A stretch of 64,000 bases of DNA from a bacterium (GTDB taxonomy: Bacteria; Pseudomonadota; Alphaproteobacteria; Caulobacterales; Hyphomonadaceae): NCBI GenBank assembly GCA_016125045.1, contig WGML01000001.1, positions 163,253 to 227,252 of the forward strand, written 5' to 3'. Numbering within the stretch: the first letter of the stretch is position 1; each line of letters opens with the position of its first letter. The position numbers and the translations under genes were made by a program. Shown here piece after piece: positions 21,600-31,516 of the stretch. The notes beneath the pieces were generated by a model. That model worked only from the letters and a program-made list of their open reading frames with translations, made no database searches and had not been told where the DNA came from.

Positions 21600-22607
21600 G
21601 TGTTTGTGATTGGTAATGTCCAGATCGGGCAGCCCGTTTTCCTCGCGCCCATGTCGGGCGTCACGGACGCGCCTTTCCGTGCGGAAGTCGTGAGGTTCGG
21701 AGCGCAGGCGGTGGTAAGCGAAATGGTAGCGGGGGAGGAACTGGCGCGCGGGAGCCCCGAGTTTGTTCGGCGGGCCGCGCGTCACGAGGGCGGCGGACCG
21801 TTCATTTTGCAACTCGCCGCGCGCGAACCGCACTGGCTCGACATTGCTGCGCGCCTGGCGTCTGACGCCGGTGCTGACGTGCTCGACCTGAATATGGGAT
21901 GTCCGGCGAAGCGGGTGACGGGAGGGCAATCGGGGTCGGCGCTCATGCGTGAACCAGACCTGGTTCGCCGCCTCGTGCAGACCGCCGTCGCGGCCTTCGG
22001 CGGCCCGGTCACCGTCAAAATGCGGCTTGGCTGGGACGACTCCTCGATCAACGCACCGGATATCGCCCGGATCGCGGTGGGAGAGGGCGCGCGCCTCGTC
22101 ACGGTTCACGGCCGGACCCGCAATCAATTCTACAAGGGAGAGGCGCGCTGGCGTGCGGTGCGGGATGTGGTGGAAGCGGTCCAGGTTCCCGTCATCGTCA
22201 ACGGTGATGTGAAGGACGCGGCGAGCGCCCGTGAGGCGATCGCACAATCTGGCGCCGCCGGCGTGATGATCGGCCGGGCCGCGGTCGGGCGTCCGTGGCT
22301 GATCAACTCCGTCGCTCGCGCCCTTGGCGGAATCGAAGTCCTCCCGCCCTCGCTCGGAAGCCGCGTGGCCGCAATGGTCCGGCAGGTGCACGGATCGCTC
22401 AGCCTCTATGGCACCGGCCTCGGGGTCCGGGTCGTGCGAAAGCATCTGTCGGAATTTGTCGGCGCGCTCCCGGAGGTGGATCAGCGTTACCGCGAGGGTT
22501 CGGAAGCGCTCGCGACGCTTCGCGGCAGCCTCTGCCGAATGGAGGATCCTGTCCGTTTGCTGTCAACGCTTGAGGGACTCGCTGCGCCGGAAGCTGCAGC
22601 GGCATAG
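21600..22607 (+). CDS. dusB: tRNA-dihydrouridine synthase B
   Basis: FMN enzyme (335 aa) reducing uridines in the tRNA D-loop. Motifs: FLAPMSGVTDAPFR (FMN), the catalytic Cys in LNMGCPAKRVTGGQSGSAL, LVTVHGRTRNQFYKGEARW and VMIGRAAVGRPWL. It begins with GTG at 21600. It leads the dusB-ntrB-ntrC operon, ntrB starting 2 bases after its stop, the arrangement known from Rhizobium and Rhodobacter (nifR3). Confidence 0.96.
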   Translation: MFVIGNVQIGQPVFLAPMSGVTDAPFRAEVVRFGAQAVVSEMVAGEELARGSPEFVRRAARHEGGGPFILQLAAREPHWLDIAARLASDAGADVLDLNMGCPAKRVTGGQSGSALMREPDLVRRLVQTAVAAFGGPVTVKMRLGWDDSSINAPDIARIAVGEGARLVTVHGRTRNQFYKGEARWRAVRDVVEAVQVPVIVNGDVKDAASAREAIAQSGAAGVMIGRAAVGRPWLINSVARALGGIEVLPPSLGSRVAAMVRQVHGSLSLYGTGLGVRVVRKHLSEFVGALPEVDQRYREGSEALATLRGSLCRMEDPVRLLSTLEGLAAPEAAAA

Positions 22608-22609
22608 CC

Positions 22610-23689
22610 ATGGTCGAGCCGGTCTCCAAGTTGACTGCGGAGCACATTCTCGACGGGCTGGTCGTCGCGATCCTTTCTCTCTCGCGTGAAGGCGTGGTTC
22701 GTTACGTGAACTCCGCCGCTGAAGGCATGCTGGGGCGGAGCGCAGCGACCTTGAACGGCAAGTCGCTGGATCGGGTGTTGTCTCCCGACGCGCCCCTGAT
22801 CGACGCGCTCGAACGCGTTCGGCGCGAAGGTGGTGTTGTGTCCGCGCGTGGCGTTCGGGTCTCCGGCCCCTATCTAAGCCCGTTCGAGGTGGATGTGTTC
22901 GCCGGCCCGGACGGACGCGACGGAGGGGTCACGGCGGTCCTTGTTCCGGTCCGAACGGCTCCGGATGACCCCTCGCGGGATGTCGAGGCGTTTGTTCAGA
23001 TCGCCAAAATGTTGAGCCATGAAGTGAAGAACCCGCTCGCGGGGATCACCGGCGCCGCCCAGTTGCTTGGCCGCGACGCGCGCCCCGAGCAACAGCCCCT
23101 GCTTTCGCTCATCCGGGAGGAAGGGGCGCGGATCGTGCGTATCGTTGACCGATTCACCGCGTTCGAAACGTTCTTTCATCCGCGGCCGCGGCCGACGAAT
23201 GTCCACGAGGTGATCGACAGCGTCGTGGACCTCGCCAAGGCCAGTTTCGGTGCGATGGCGACCTTCGAGCTTCACTACGATCCGTCCTTGCCCGAGATCG
23301 AGGTGGACCCCGACCATCTCCACGAAGCGTGTCTGAACATCGTCAAGAACGCGATCGAGGCGGTCGCACCGCCGAAACGCGCGCGGCTGAGGGTGATCAC
23401 GCGCTACCGGGCGGGATTTCGGTTCTCGGGGCGGGAACTGCCAAGAGCGCGTGGGGCGCTCGAGATTTCGGTGCAGGACAACGGTCCGGGCATTTCCGAG
23501 GCCGCGATGGCGCGTGCGTTCGAGCCGTTTTTCACGACGAAGTCCGGCGGCGCCGGTGTCGGTCTCGCCATCGTCTCCGAGATTGTCGGGGCGCATGGCG
23601 GCTTCGTGACCATCGAAAGCGTTCCCGCGGGCGCGACCGTGCGGATGCTGTTTCCGATCCAGCGATCAAAGAAGGGCCCAAAACCATGA
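22610..23689 (+). CDS. ntrB: Nitrogen regulation histidine kinase NtrB
   Basis: Cytosolic sensor kinase (359 aa) that phosphorylates or dephosphorylates NtrC in response to PII. A PAS domain (~10-110) is followed by the H-box MLSHEVKNPLAGITGAAQLL, the N-box EACLNIVKNAIEAVAPPKRA and the G-boxes VQDNGPGISEAAMARAFEPF and GAGVGLAIVSEIV. Its stop overlaps the ntrC start in ATGA (23686-23689). Confidence 0.95.
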   Translation: MVEPVSKLTAEHILDGLVVAILSLSREGVVRYVNSAAEGMLGRSAATLNGKSLDRVLSPDAPLIDALERVRREGGVVSARGVRVSGPYLSPFEVDVFAGPDGRDGGVTAVLVPVRTAPDDPSRDVEAFVQIAKMLSHEVKNPLAGITGAAQLLGRDARPEQQPLLSLIREEGARIVRIVDRFTAFETFFHPRPRPTNVHEVIDSVVDLAKASFGAMATFELHYDPSLPEIEVDPDHLHEACLNIVKNAIEAVAPPKRARLRVITRYRAGFRFSGRELPRARGALEISVQDNGPGISEAAMARAFEPFFTTKSGGAGVGLAIVSEIVGAHGGFVTIESVPAGATVRMLFPIQRSKKGPKP

Positions 23690-25095
23690 GTGGACCGACC
23701 GTGCTTGTGGCCGATGACGACGCTGGGGTGCGGCTCATCATCGGTCAGACCCTCGCGCAGGAGGGGTATCATGTGCGCTCGACCAGCACGATTTCAGCGC
23801 TCTGGCGCTGGGTGCAGGCCGGAGACGGCGATCTTCTCATCACCGACGTGTACATGCCGGATGAATCGATCTTCGATTTTCTTCCGCAGATCCGGCGTGC
23901 GAGACCAGACCTGCCGGTGATCGTCATCAGCGCTCAAAGCACCGTTGTCACCGCTGCTCGGGCGAGCGAGTACGGCGCCTACGACTATCTCCCGAAGCCG
24001 TTCGACATCGACAAGCTGGCGGAAGTGGTGCGCCGCGCCCTTCAGAAGCGGCCGCCCCGAGCGAGCGGCCCCCTGGACCGGCAAGCCGAAAAGGACGAGT
24101 CTCTGCCTCTGATCGGCCGATCGGCCACGATGCAGTCGGTCTACCGCGTCATCTCGCGGGTTATGAACAACGATCTCACGATCCTGATCGAGGGTGAGTC
24201 CGGTTCAGGCAAGAACCTGACGGCGCGGGCGGTCCACGATCTCGGCCGCCGGCGGAACGGCCCTTTCGTCTCCGTCAACCTGGCGGCGCTCGACCGGGAA
24301 GCCGTCGAAGGGGAGTTGTTCGGGGTGCGTGGGGGCAATTCGGCGGGACGCGTGCGGCAGGCGGATGGCGGCACGCTCTACCTTGATGAGGTGGGCGATC
24401 TGCCGGTGGACGCCCAGACACGGCTTGCGCGCGCCCTCCAGGATGGGCGGTTTTCCGAAGCCGGGGAGGACCTCGATGTCCGCATCATCGCCTCAACCAA
24501 GCATGACTTGCGGGCGCTGGTTGATCAGGGCCTGTTCCGCGAGGACCTGTATTATCGACTGAACGTTGTGTCTCTGATGCTTCCGCCTCTGCGCGAACGC
24601 AAGGAGGATGTCCGCGATCTGGCCGTTGCGTTCCTTGTTCGCGCCAAGCGCGAAGGGCTTCCCGAGAAGCAATTCGACAAGAGCGCGTTTGACGTGCTGA
24701 GCGCCCATGACTGGCCCGGTAATGTCCGCGAACTTGAGAACGTCATTCGTCGCGTTTCGGCGTTAAGCCCGTCCGCCGTGGTGACGGGCAGGGAGATTGA
24801 GCGAGAGCTGCACGCCAATCTCGGACGCGCGGCGGCGGGGTCGCAGTCGTTCGAGAGCGAGATCGAGGCGCTGGTTGCCCGGCACTTCACCGGCGCGCTC
24901 GCGAGCGATCCGGAGAGCGGCGAAGATGGCGGCAAGATCTACCAGACGGTGATCGAGCAGGTGGAGCGGCCCCTGCTCAAGCTTGCGCTCGCCGCCACGA
25001 GGGGCAACAAGGTTCGGGCTGCGGCGCTTCTCGGCCTCAACCGCAATACGCTGCGCAGCAAGATCCAGGCATTGAGTATCCCCGACGTCGAATGA
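23686..25095 (+). CDS. ntrC: Nitrogen regulator NtrC lacking the GAFTGA loop
   Basis: Response regulator (469 aa): receiver with phosphoacceptor Asp54 and Lys104, an AAA+ domain with Walker A GESGSGK (170-176) and Walker B LYLDE (231-235), and a C-terminal Fis-type helix-turn-helix (GNKVRAAALLGLNRNTLRSK). Between ELFG (210-213) and DGGT (227-230) only 13 residues remain, so the sigma-54 contact motif GAFTGA is deleted. It probably regulates with sigma-70, as described for Rhodobacter and Caulobacter NtrC. The ATG at 23686 was chosen for the overlap with ntrB. Confidence 0.95.
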   Translation: MSGPTVLVADDDAGVRLIIGQTLAQEGYHVRSTSTISALWRWVQAGDGDLLITDVYMPDESIFDFLPQIRRARPDLPVIVISAQSTVVTAARASEYGAYDYLPKPFDIDKLAEVVRRALQKRPPRASGPLDRQAEKDESLPLIGRSATMQSVYRVISRVMNNDLTILIEGESGSGKNLTARAVHDLGRRRNGPFVSVNLAALDREAVEGELFGVRGGNSAGRVRQADGGTLYLDEVGDLPVDAQTRLARALQDGRFSEAGEDLDVRIIASTKHDLRALVDQGLFREDLYYRLNVVSLMLPPLRERKEDVRDLAVAFLVRAKREGLPEKQFDKSAFDVLSAHDWPGNVRELENVIRRVSALSPSAVVTGREIERELHANLGRAAAGSQSFESEIEALVARHFTGALASDPESGEDGGKIYQTVIEQVERPLLKLALAATRGNKVRAAALLGLNRNTLRSKIQALSIPDVE

Positions 25096-25260
25096 CAGTG
25101 CGGACTGTTGCTTTCGTGCACTGGAGTGTGGTTCTAGTACCACATTAGCGGGTCCGGTCGTTTTCGCGATCCGGTCCCGGGCGTGCTCCGCGGGGCAGGC
25201 TCCTTGCCGATCCGAACGGTGCGTCAGCAGCGGCTCGGGTGATCGCGACAGGTAGAGTTG

Positions 25261-27465
25261 ATGGCGTACTGGCCTGCTGTCCCAAACGTCAAAGTGGGCC
25301 GAACGGCTTCTTCAGCCTTCAAGGCGTTGTTCGCGATTGCAACGGTGGTCGCCGCCTTTGGCACCTATGTTTCAGTGACAGACGTCGGACCGCGTAACAC
25401 CGGACAGTCTGGCCTGTTCTGGCTGCTCCTTGGAAACCTTTTTGTCATTGCGTCGATCGCCGGCATCCTCGGCGCTCGTGTGGTTCAGTTGATGCGGGAG
25501 AATCGTGAGACGGGTGGCGGAGCGCGCCTCCGGCTCAGAATCATCGCACTGTTCTCGATCGCCGCGGGAATTCCCACGATCATCGTCGCCGGATTTCTGG
25601 CGGCCATCATCAATCGAAGCGTTGAAAGCTGGTTCAGCGAACGGATTTACGCGCTCGTCGAAAATGCGAGCGCGGCGGCGGAAGCGTCCCAGAATGAAGT
25701 CCGGCTGGATGTCCAGTCGCACTTCCGGGACATGGCGGACGACATCAACACCTACGCGCGCGAGTTCGAGGCGAACACCGACGATTTTCAAGCCTTCACG
25801 CTTCGGCAGGCCGAGTATCACGATTTCCCCCGTGTCTCCGTCTACCGCAGCGATGGAGATGTCGTGTTCGAGGCCGCCGCTGACGGAGCGCCGCCGGATG
25901 TGCCACCGACCCAGAAGAACTGGACGGACGCGAGAGAAGGGTTCACCTCGATCTCCGTCGATGGCGACGCCGTTCGGGCTTTCTACCGACTGCCGTCTTT
26001 CTCCGACGCTTTCCTCTATGTGTCGCGCCCGATGCCGCAACGGGTCGGTGCGCGCCTTGTCCAGACTCAACAGGACCTGGACGCCTTTCGCGAGGCGGAA
26101 ACGCGCCGCGACCGGCTTCGAACGGTTTTGACGCTGAGTTATCTTCAGGTCGCAGTCCTGATGTTGCTCGGCACAGCCTGGCTCGGCGTCACGGCTGCGG
26201 CGCGGATTGCGATCCCGCTCGGTCAACTTGCACAAGCGGCGCGCGCCGTCAGAGACGGAGACCTGTCTGTCCGAATGCAGCGTCCGGCCGTGCGGGACGA
26301 GATCGACGATCTCGCGGACGCCTTCAACCAGATGACCGACCGCATCGCCCGCCAGACCGCGGCGCTGGAACGCGCACGGGGCGAGGCCGAAAGCCGGAGC
26401 GCTTTCACCGAGGCCGTCCTTGCGGGCGTCGAGGCGGGGGTGATGCGGATCGATTCCCGTCTCAATGTGACCATCGCCAATACCTCCGCGGTGACGATGT
26501 TGCAGATGGATGAGGCGACCGCGTCGATCGATCTCACGAGGGTTGCGCCGGAGTTCATTCCTGCCGTTCGCCGGGCGTTTGATACCGGTCAGTCGGTTGA
26601 GGCGTCGCTCAAGCGCGTCTCCGGAGCGAATGTCGCGTATTTTCATCTGCGGGTTGCGCCGGAGCGTGACGGTGGGGGCGTCGTGGCGACATTCCACGAT
26701 ACGACCCGGATGATCGCCGGTCAGCGGCAAGCGGCTTGGCGAGACGTCGCGCGACGCATCGCTCATGAGATCCGCAATCCGCTCACGCCCATTCAGTTGT
26801 CGGCGGAGCGCCTCAGGCGCCGTTTCGGGGGACAGATCACGCAGGACCGGGACACGTTCGACCGGTGCACCGAAACCATCCTCCGTCAGGTCTCCGACAT
26901 CGGCCGAATGGTCGAGGAATTCTCAGGGTTTGCGCGAATGCCGAAACCCTCTTTCAGCGAATTCAATCTGGGCGAAATGATCCGCGCGGTCGCCTTTTCC
27001 CAGCGGATGGCGGCCCCGTCCATCGCTGTCACCGTGGATGGTCCTGACCAGCCGATCTTGGTGCGGGGGGATGAACGCCTCCTCGCCCAGGCGCTCACCA
27101 ATATCGTGAAGAACGCCGCTGAGGCCGTGGAGCACCATGTGCAGACCGGCGAGAGCAAGTCCGGGTCGGTTGCGATCGAATTCGGAACAGACATGGACGA
27201 GGCGTTCATCGTGGTGCGGGACACTGGTCCCGGCTTCCCCGTGGACGATCGAGACCGGTTGCTGGAGCCCTATGTCACCACGCGACGTTCAGGGGTCGGT
27301 CTCGGCCTCGCGATCGTGGCCCGCATCGTACAGGACCACGGAGGGCGCATCATCCTCAGCGATAATGAACTCGTTTCGCGGGGCGCGCGGGTCGATTTGC
27401 GCATGCCCATTGAACCACAAATGTCTGAAGAATTCACTGAACTCGCCGAAGAGGGAGCCGTGTAA
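25261..27465 (+). CDS. ntrY: Membrane sensor kinase NtrY
   Basis: Transmembrane histidine kinase (734 aa). Several N-terminal membrane segments, a periplasmic sensor region (~125-285), a further helix, a HAMP region, a PAS domain and a kinase core with the H-box RRIAHEIRNPLTPIQLSAER, the N-box LTNIVKNAAEAVE and GVGLGLAIVARIVQDHGG. NtrYX acts in nitrogen, redox and envelope control. The start was taken as the ATG at 25261; a TTG lies just ahead. Its stop overlaps ntrX by one base (TAATG). Confidence 0.94.
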   Translation: MAYWPAVPNVKVGRTASSAFKALFAIATVVAAFGTYVSVTDVGPRNTGQSGLFWLLLGNLFVIASIAGILGARVVQLMRENRETGGGARLRLRIIALFSIAAGIPTIIVAGFLAAIINRSVESWFSERIYALVENASAAAEASQNEVRLDVQSHFRDMADDINTYAREFEANTDDFQAFTLRQAEYHDFPRVSVYRSDGDVVFEAAADGAPPDVPPTQKNWTDAREGFTSISVDGDAVRAFYRLPSFSDAFLYVSRPMPQRVGARLVQTQQDLDAFREAETRRDRLRTVLTLSYLQVAVLMLLGTAWLGVTAAARIAIPLGQLAQAARAVRDGDLSVRMQRPAVRDEIDDLADAFNQMTDRIARQTAALERARGEAESRSAFTEAVLAGVEAGVMRIDSRLNVTIANTSAVTMLQMDEATASIDLTRVAPEFIPAVRRAFDTGQSVEASLKRVSGANVAYFHLRVAPERDGGGVVATFHDTTRMIAGQRQAAWRDVARRIAHEIRNPLTPIQLSAERLRRRFGGQITQDRDTFDRCTETILRQVSDIGRMVEEFSGFARMPKPSFSEFNLGEMIRAVAFSQRMAAPSIAVTVDGPDQPILVRGDERLLAQALTNIVKNAAEAVEHHVQTGESKSGSVAIEFGTDMDEAFIVVRDTGPGFPVDDRDRLLEPYVTTRRSGVGLGLAIVARIVQDHGGRIILSDNELVSRGARVDLRMPIEPQMSEEFTELAEEGAV

Positions 27466-28847
27466 TGGCGATTGATATCCTGGTCGTCGACGACGAAGCC
27501 GACATCCGTGACCTTGTGGGCGGCATCCTCGAAGACGAAGGCTATGTCGTGCGGACGGCCGCCAACTCGGCTGATACGCTGGCGGTCGTGCGCGAGCGCG
27601 CCCCTCGCCTCGTGGTGCTGGATGTGTGGCTCAAGGGAAGCGAACTTGATGGGCTGGATATTTTGTCGATCCTGAAGGAGATCGACCCGCTTCTGCCGGT
27701 GATCGTGATCAGCGGCCACGGGACGGTGGAGACCGCTGTCACCGCCATTCGCCGGGGCGCCTACGATTATCTGGAAAAGCCCTTTCAGGCGGAAAAACTG
27801 GTGCTCACGGTCCAGCGCGCGCTCGAGAGCGCGGATCTCAAGCGAGAGAATGCGCAACTTCGGGCGCGCTCCTCCGTCAGCGGCGAAATGGTGGGCCATT
27901 CCAACGTCATGATGCACCTGTTGTCCGGCGTCGAACGGGTGGCCCCGACCAACAGCCGCGTGCTCATTTCCGGCCCGCCCGGATCTGGCAAGGAGCTCAC
28001 CGCACGCCTGATCCATGATCGGTCGGCGCGTGCGAGCGGACCCTTCGTCGTCGTCAGCGCGGCGAATATGGAGCCGGACCGGTTCGAAAGTGAATTGTTC
28101 GGCGACGAGAGCAATGACGGGGGGGCGATCAAGATCGGATTGTTCGAACGCGCCCACAACGGCACGCTCCTGTTGGACGAAATCTCGGACATGCCGCTCG
28201 CCACGCAGAGCAAGATCCTTCGTGTCCTCGTGGACCAGCGGTTTCGCCGCAAGAACGGGCGTTCCGATGTCGCCGTCGACGTTCGTGTGATCTCATCCAC
28301 CGCGCGGGACCTCAAGGACGAGATCGCCGCCGGCCGCTTCCGGGAGGATCTGTTCTATCGGCTGAACGTCGTGCCGATCGACGTGCCGCCGCTAGATCGT
28401 CGCCGGGAGGATATTCCCGCTCTCGTCAGCTACTTCGTCGGCAGAATCGCCGACGCGAGCGGTCTTCAGCCACGGGAATTCAGCCCCGAAGCCATCGCCA
28501 TCCTTCAGGCGAGCGATTGGCCGGGCAACGTGCGTCAGCTGCGCAATGTGGTTGAGCGACTTCTGATCCTCACCCACGGCGAGCCCTCCTCGGCGATCAC
28601 GGCGGACCATCTGCCGCGCGATGGCGCGAACGAGTCCGCCGGGGCGTCCATGCAGATGATTTCGATGTCGCTTCGGGATGCGAGGGAGCATTTCGAGCGC
28701 GAATATCTCGCCCTCCAGATCACACGTTTTGGGGGGAATGTTTCCCGGACTGCGGCGTTTATCGGGATGGAGCGCTCCGCGCTGCACCGCAAGCTGAAGG
28801 CGCTGGGCGTTGATGCACTGAATGGGGCGCGCGAGCCGCAGATATGA
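27465..28847 (+). CDS. ntrX: Response regulator NtrX lacking the GAFTGA loop
   Basis: Partner of NtrY (460 aa). Receiver with Asp53 and Lys105, AAA+ domain with Walker A GPPGSGK (170-176) and Walker B LLLDE (~235-239), and a C-terminal DNA-binding helix-turn-helix (GGNVSRTAAFIGMERSALHR). The loop after ELFG (210-213) reads DESNDGGAIKIGLFERAH, with no GAFTGA, so sigma-54 activation is unlikely. hfq follows after 93 bases. Confidence 0.94.
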   Translation: MAIDILVVDDEADIRDLVGGILEDEGYVVRTAANSADTLAVVRERAPRLVVLDVWLKGSELDGLDILSILKEIDPLLPVIVISGHGTVETAVTAIRRGAYDYLEKPFQAEKLVLTVQRALESADLKRENAQLRARSSVSGEMVGHSNVMMHLLSGVERVAPTNSRVLISGPPGSGKELTARLIHDRSARASGPFVVVSAANMEPDRFESELFGDESNDGGAIKIGLFERAHNGTLLLDEISDMPLATQSKILRVLVDQRFRRKNGRSDVAVDVRVISSTARDLKDEIAAGRFREDLFYRLNVVPIDVPPLDRRREDIPALVSYFVGRIADASGLQPREFSPEAIAILQASDWPGNVRQLRNVVERLLILTHGEPSSAITADHLPRDGANESAGASMQMISMSLRDAREHFEREYLALQITRFGGNVSRTAAFIGMERSALHRKLKALGVDALNGAREPQI

Positions 28848-28940
28848 TCCACTGGGGCGGACCACCATTGCCGATCCGGGCCGCGTCGCGCTATTCGGAG
28901 GTCTAAAGCCTCAACCCTCAATGAGAAGGCCCATCTCAGC

Positions 28941-29192
28941 ATGTCGTCCGAAAAGAAGCAGAACCTTCAGGATATCTTCCTGAATGCGGTTCGTAAGGGA
29001 AAGACGCCGCTCACGGTGTTTCTGGTCAATGGAGTCAAGCTTCAGGGCGCCGTAACCTGGTTCGACAACTTCTGTGTGCTTTTGAAGGGCGAGGGACGTC
29101 CCGCCCAACTTGTCTACAAGCACGCCATATCCACAATCGCGCCGAACGCGCCCGTCAGCCTGTTTGAGCCAAGCGAAGACGACGAGGATTAG
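28941..29192 (+). CDS. hfq: RNA chaperone Hfq
   Basis: An 83 aa Sm-like hexameric RNA chaperone for small-RNA regulation. The Sm1 region ([20 protein letters not shown]) and Sm2 YKHAISTI are intact, with a short acidic tail (SEDDED), as in other alphaproteobacteria. The ntrX-hfq-hflX order is conserved. Its stop overlaps the hflX GTG start by one base (TAGTG). Confidence 0.97.
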   Translation: MSSEKKQNLQDIFLNAVRKGKTPLTVFLVNGVKLQGAVTWFDNFCVLLKGEGRPAQLVYKHAISTIAPNAPVSLFEPSEDDED

Positions 29193-30511
29193 TGGCGCGG
29201 GACCCCGTCGAGCGGACACCAGCTGTCGAGACCGCCGCTATCGTGCTGCCGGTGACACAAGGGGTTGTGCACGCGCATGAGCGGCTCTCGGAGAGCCAAG
29301 GGCTTGTGGAGGCGCTGGGCGTCAAGCTCGCCTTCGCCGAACGGCTGAATGTCCGAGAACCCAACGCCGCAAGGTTCTTTGGGGGCGGCCAGGTCGACCA
29401 TATTGCACAGCGCGCAGCCGCTGAGGGGGTCAGTCTTCTCGTGGTCGACGGGGCGCTGACCCCGATCCAGCAGCGAAATCTCGAGACATCGCTTCAACTG
29501 AAGGTCGTCGACCGCACCGGACTCATTCTAGAGATTTTCGGACTTCGGGCGCGCACCGCGGAGGGTCGCCTCCAGGTTGAGATGGCGCGCTCGCTCTATG
29601 AGCGCTCCCGGCTGGTTCGCACCTGGACCCACCTTGAGCGGCAGCGCGGTGGCTTCGGCTTCCTTGGTGGACCCGGTGAAACGCAGCTCGAGGCCGACCG
29701 CCGTATGCTCGACAAGCGGCTCGCCGGATTCCGGCGAGAACTCGAGGAGGTCAAGCGCACACGCCGCCTGCAACGGGAAGACCGCGCGAGGCGACAGACG
29801 CCGGTGGTTGCGCTGGTCGGGTATACGAATTCCGGCAAGTCTACGCTCTTCAACCGCCTGACCGATGCGGGCGTGCTCGCGGTCGACATGCCTTTTGCGA
29901 CCCTTGACCCGACGTCGCGCATGGTAGCGACATCGCAAGGTCGGACGATTTCCCTGATCGATACGGTGGGCTTTATCTCCGATCTTCCGACGCCGCTCGT
30001 CGCGGCGTTCCGGGCGACGCTGGAAGAGGTCTTGGAGGCGGATCTCCTTCTCCACGTGAGAGACATTTCCCACGTCGACACCGAAGACCAGTCGGCGGAC
30101 GTCTATGAAGTGCTGAGCCAGATCGAGGGGGAGGAAAAAGGCGGCGATCTTCCTCCGGTGCTCGAGGTGTGGAACAAGATCGACCGGCTGTCGGACGCGC
30201 ATCGGGATTCCGTGCTCTCCCGTGCAGAGGGCGGCGTTCGCGATGTGGTCGCCGTGTCCGCGCTGACCGGAGAGGGCGTCGGGGCTCTGCTTTCGGCGAT
30301 AGAAGACGCTGTCTACCCACCCCGAACGCTCACGCGCGTTGAAATGCCGTCGCCGAGTGGCCGGGCGCGGGCCTGGTTGCACGAGCATTGCGACGTGCTC
30401 ATGGAGGAGCAGCCAACCGACGACCGGCTTCGCATGATGGTCAGAATGAGTGCCGCCGAACGTGAGGCGCTGACGCAGATCGATGAGGCGGTGACGATCA
30501 GCCCGGCATGA
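29192..30511 (+). CDS. hflX: Ribosome-associated GTPase HflX
   Basis: GTPase (439 aa) that binds ribosomes and splits stalled 70S particles. An N-terminal HflX domain with the Gly-rich FGFLGGPGETQLEADRR, then a G domain: G1 GYTNSGKSTLFNRL, G3 DTVGFISDLPTPLVAAF, G4 NKID. It starts with GTG at 29192, coupled to hfq, and is convergent with mazG. Confidence 0.96.
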   Translation: MARDPVERTPAVETAAIVLPVTQGVVHAHERLSESQGLVEALGVKLAFAERLNVREPNAARFFGGGQVDHIAQRAAAEGVSLLVVDGALTPIQQRNLETSLQLKVVDRTGLILEIFGLRARTAEGRLQVEMARSLYERSRLVRTWTHLERQRGGFGFLGGPGETQLEADRRMLDKRLAGFRRELEEVKRTRRLQREDRARRQTPVVALVGYTNSGKSTLFNRLTDAGVLAVDMPFATLDPTSRMVATSQGRTISLIDTVGFISDLPTPLVAAFRATLEEVLEADLLLHVRDISHVDTEDQSADVYEVLSQIEGEEKGGDLPPVLEVWNKIDRLSDAHRDSVLSRAEGGVRDVVAVSALTGEGVGALLSAIEDAVYPPRTLTRVEMPSPSGRARAWLHEHCDVLMEEQPTDDRLRMMVRMSAAEREALTQIDEAVTISPA

Positions 30512-30535
30512 GCCGTAGCGGCGGCTGCGCGGGCT

Positions 30536-31402
30536 CTAGCCGCGCCCGGTCAAATTTGCCCGCTCCTCGGCCTTGACCGCGCTCCACAAGGCCTCCTGCT
30601 CATCGAGCGTCAGGCTTGAGAAGGCGCGGCCAGACGCTTGCGCCATGGATTCCATCCGACGAAAGCGACGCACGAACTTTGCGTTCCCGGCGCGCAGGGC
30701 GGCCTCTGGATCGATGTTGAGCTTCCGCGCGACATTCGTGGCCACGAAGAGGAGGTCTCCCACCTCCTCGAACACCGCGCCGGGATCGGAGGTCGCGGCC
30801 GCATGCGCCTCCATCAGCTCCTCAATTTCCTCATTGAGTTTCTCTATCGTCTGCGAGACATCCGGCCAGTCAAACCCGACGCGCGCCGCGCGTTTTTGGA
30901 GTTTCTCAGCCCGGAGCAAGGCGGGCAGGGCCAATGCGACGCCATCAAGCGCGCTGCTGTCATCGCCGGCGGACGCAGCCTTCCGGGCGCGTTCCATAGC
31001 TTTCTGCTGCTCCCACGCCAGAGGCTGTTCCTCGGCAGTGCGGTTCGGAGCATCATCGAACACGTGAGGATGGCGGTCCACCATTTTCGCCACCAGCGCA
31101 TCGGCAACATCTGAAAGGGTGAATGCGCCGGCCTCCTCAGCCATGCGGCTGTGGAACACAACCTGGAAGAGCAGGTCGCCCAATTCCGCCTTAAGATCGT
31201 TCAGGTCTCCTCTCTCGATCGCGTCAGCCACCTCATAGGCTTCCTCGATCGTGTAGGGGGCGATGGTCTCAAAGGTCTGCTCGACATCCCAGGGGCAGCC
31301 TCGCTCACCATGGCGAAGCCGCGCCATAAGCCGCACGACATCGGCGAGGGGGTCGTCCGTCCGCGTGAACGCTCGAGTGGATGGGCTGCGATCAGCGGTC
31401 AT
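30536..31402 (-). CDS. mazG: Nucleoside triphosphate pyrophosphohydrolase MazG
   Basis: House-cleaning NTP pyrophosphohydrolase (288 aa) with two MazG domains. The first shows CPWDVEQTFETIAPYTIEEA and ELGDLLFQVVFHSRMAEE; the second shows EELMEAHAAATSDPGAVFEE and VGDLLFVATNVARKL, with the EExxE and ExxD magnesium-binding pattern. Convergent with hflX, 24 bases apart. The 114-base gap upstream should hold its promoter. Confidence 0.95.
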   Translation of the reverse strand: MTADRSPSTRAFTRTDDPLADVVRLMARLRHGERGCPWDVEQTFETIAPYTIEEAYEVADAIERGDLNDLKAELGDLLFQVVFHSRMAEEAGAFTLSDVADALVAKMVDRHPHVFDDAPNRTAEEQPLAWEQQKAMERARKAASAGDDSSALDGVALALPALLRAEKLQKRAARVGFDWPDVSQTIEKLNEEIEELMEAHAAATSDPGAVFEEVGDLLFVATNVARKLNIDPEAALRAGNAKFVRRFRRMESMAQASGRAFSSLTLDEQEALWSAVKAEERANLTGRG

Positions 31403-31516
31403 AAGACGGGTCCCTTTGCGGGATTGTAGGATGGTGACGGGTGTGCAAACCGCGCAAAAGTCTGTGACAAACCACGCATTTCCAACAGTCGCATAACCAA
31501 CATTATGGGCAAAAGT

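Noticed and set aside
25372..26766. Long minus-strand frame opposite ntrY
   Set aside because: No motifs; ntrY has intact sensor, HAMP and kinase boxes.
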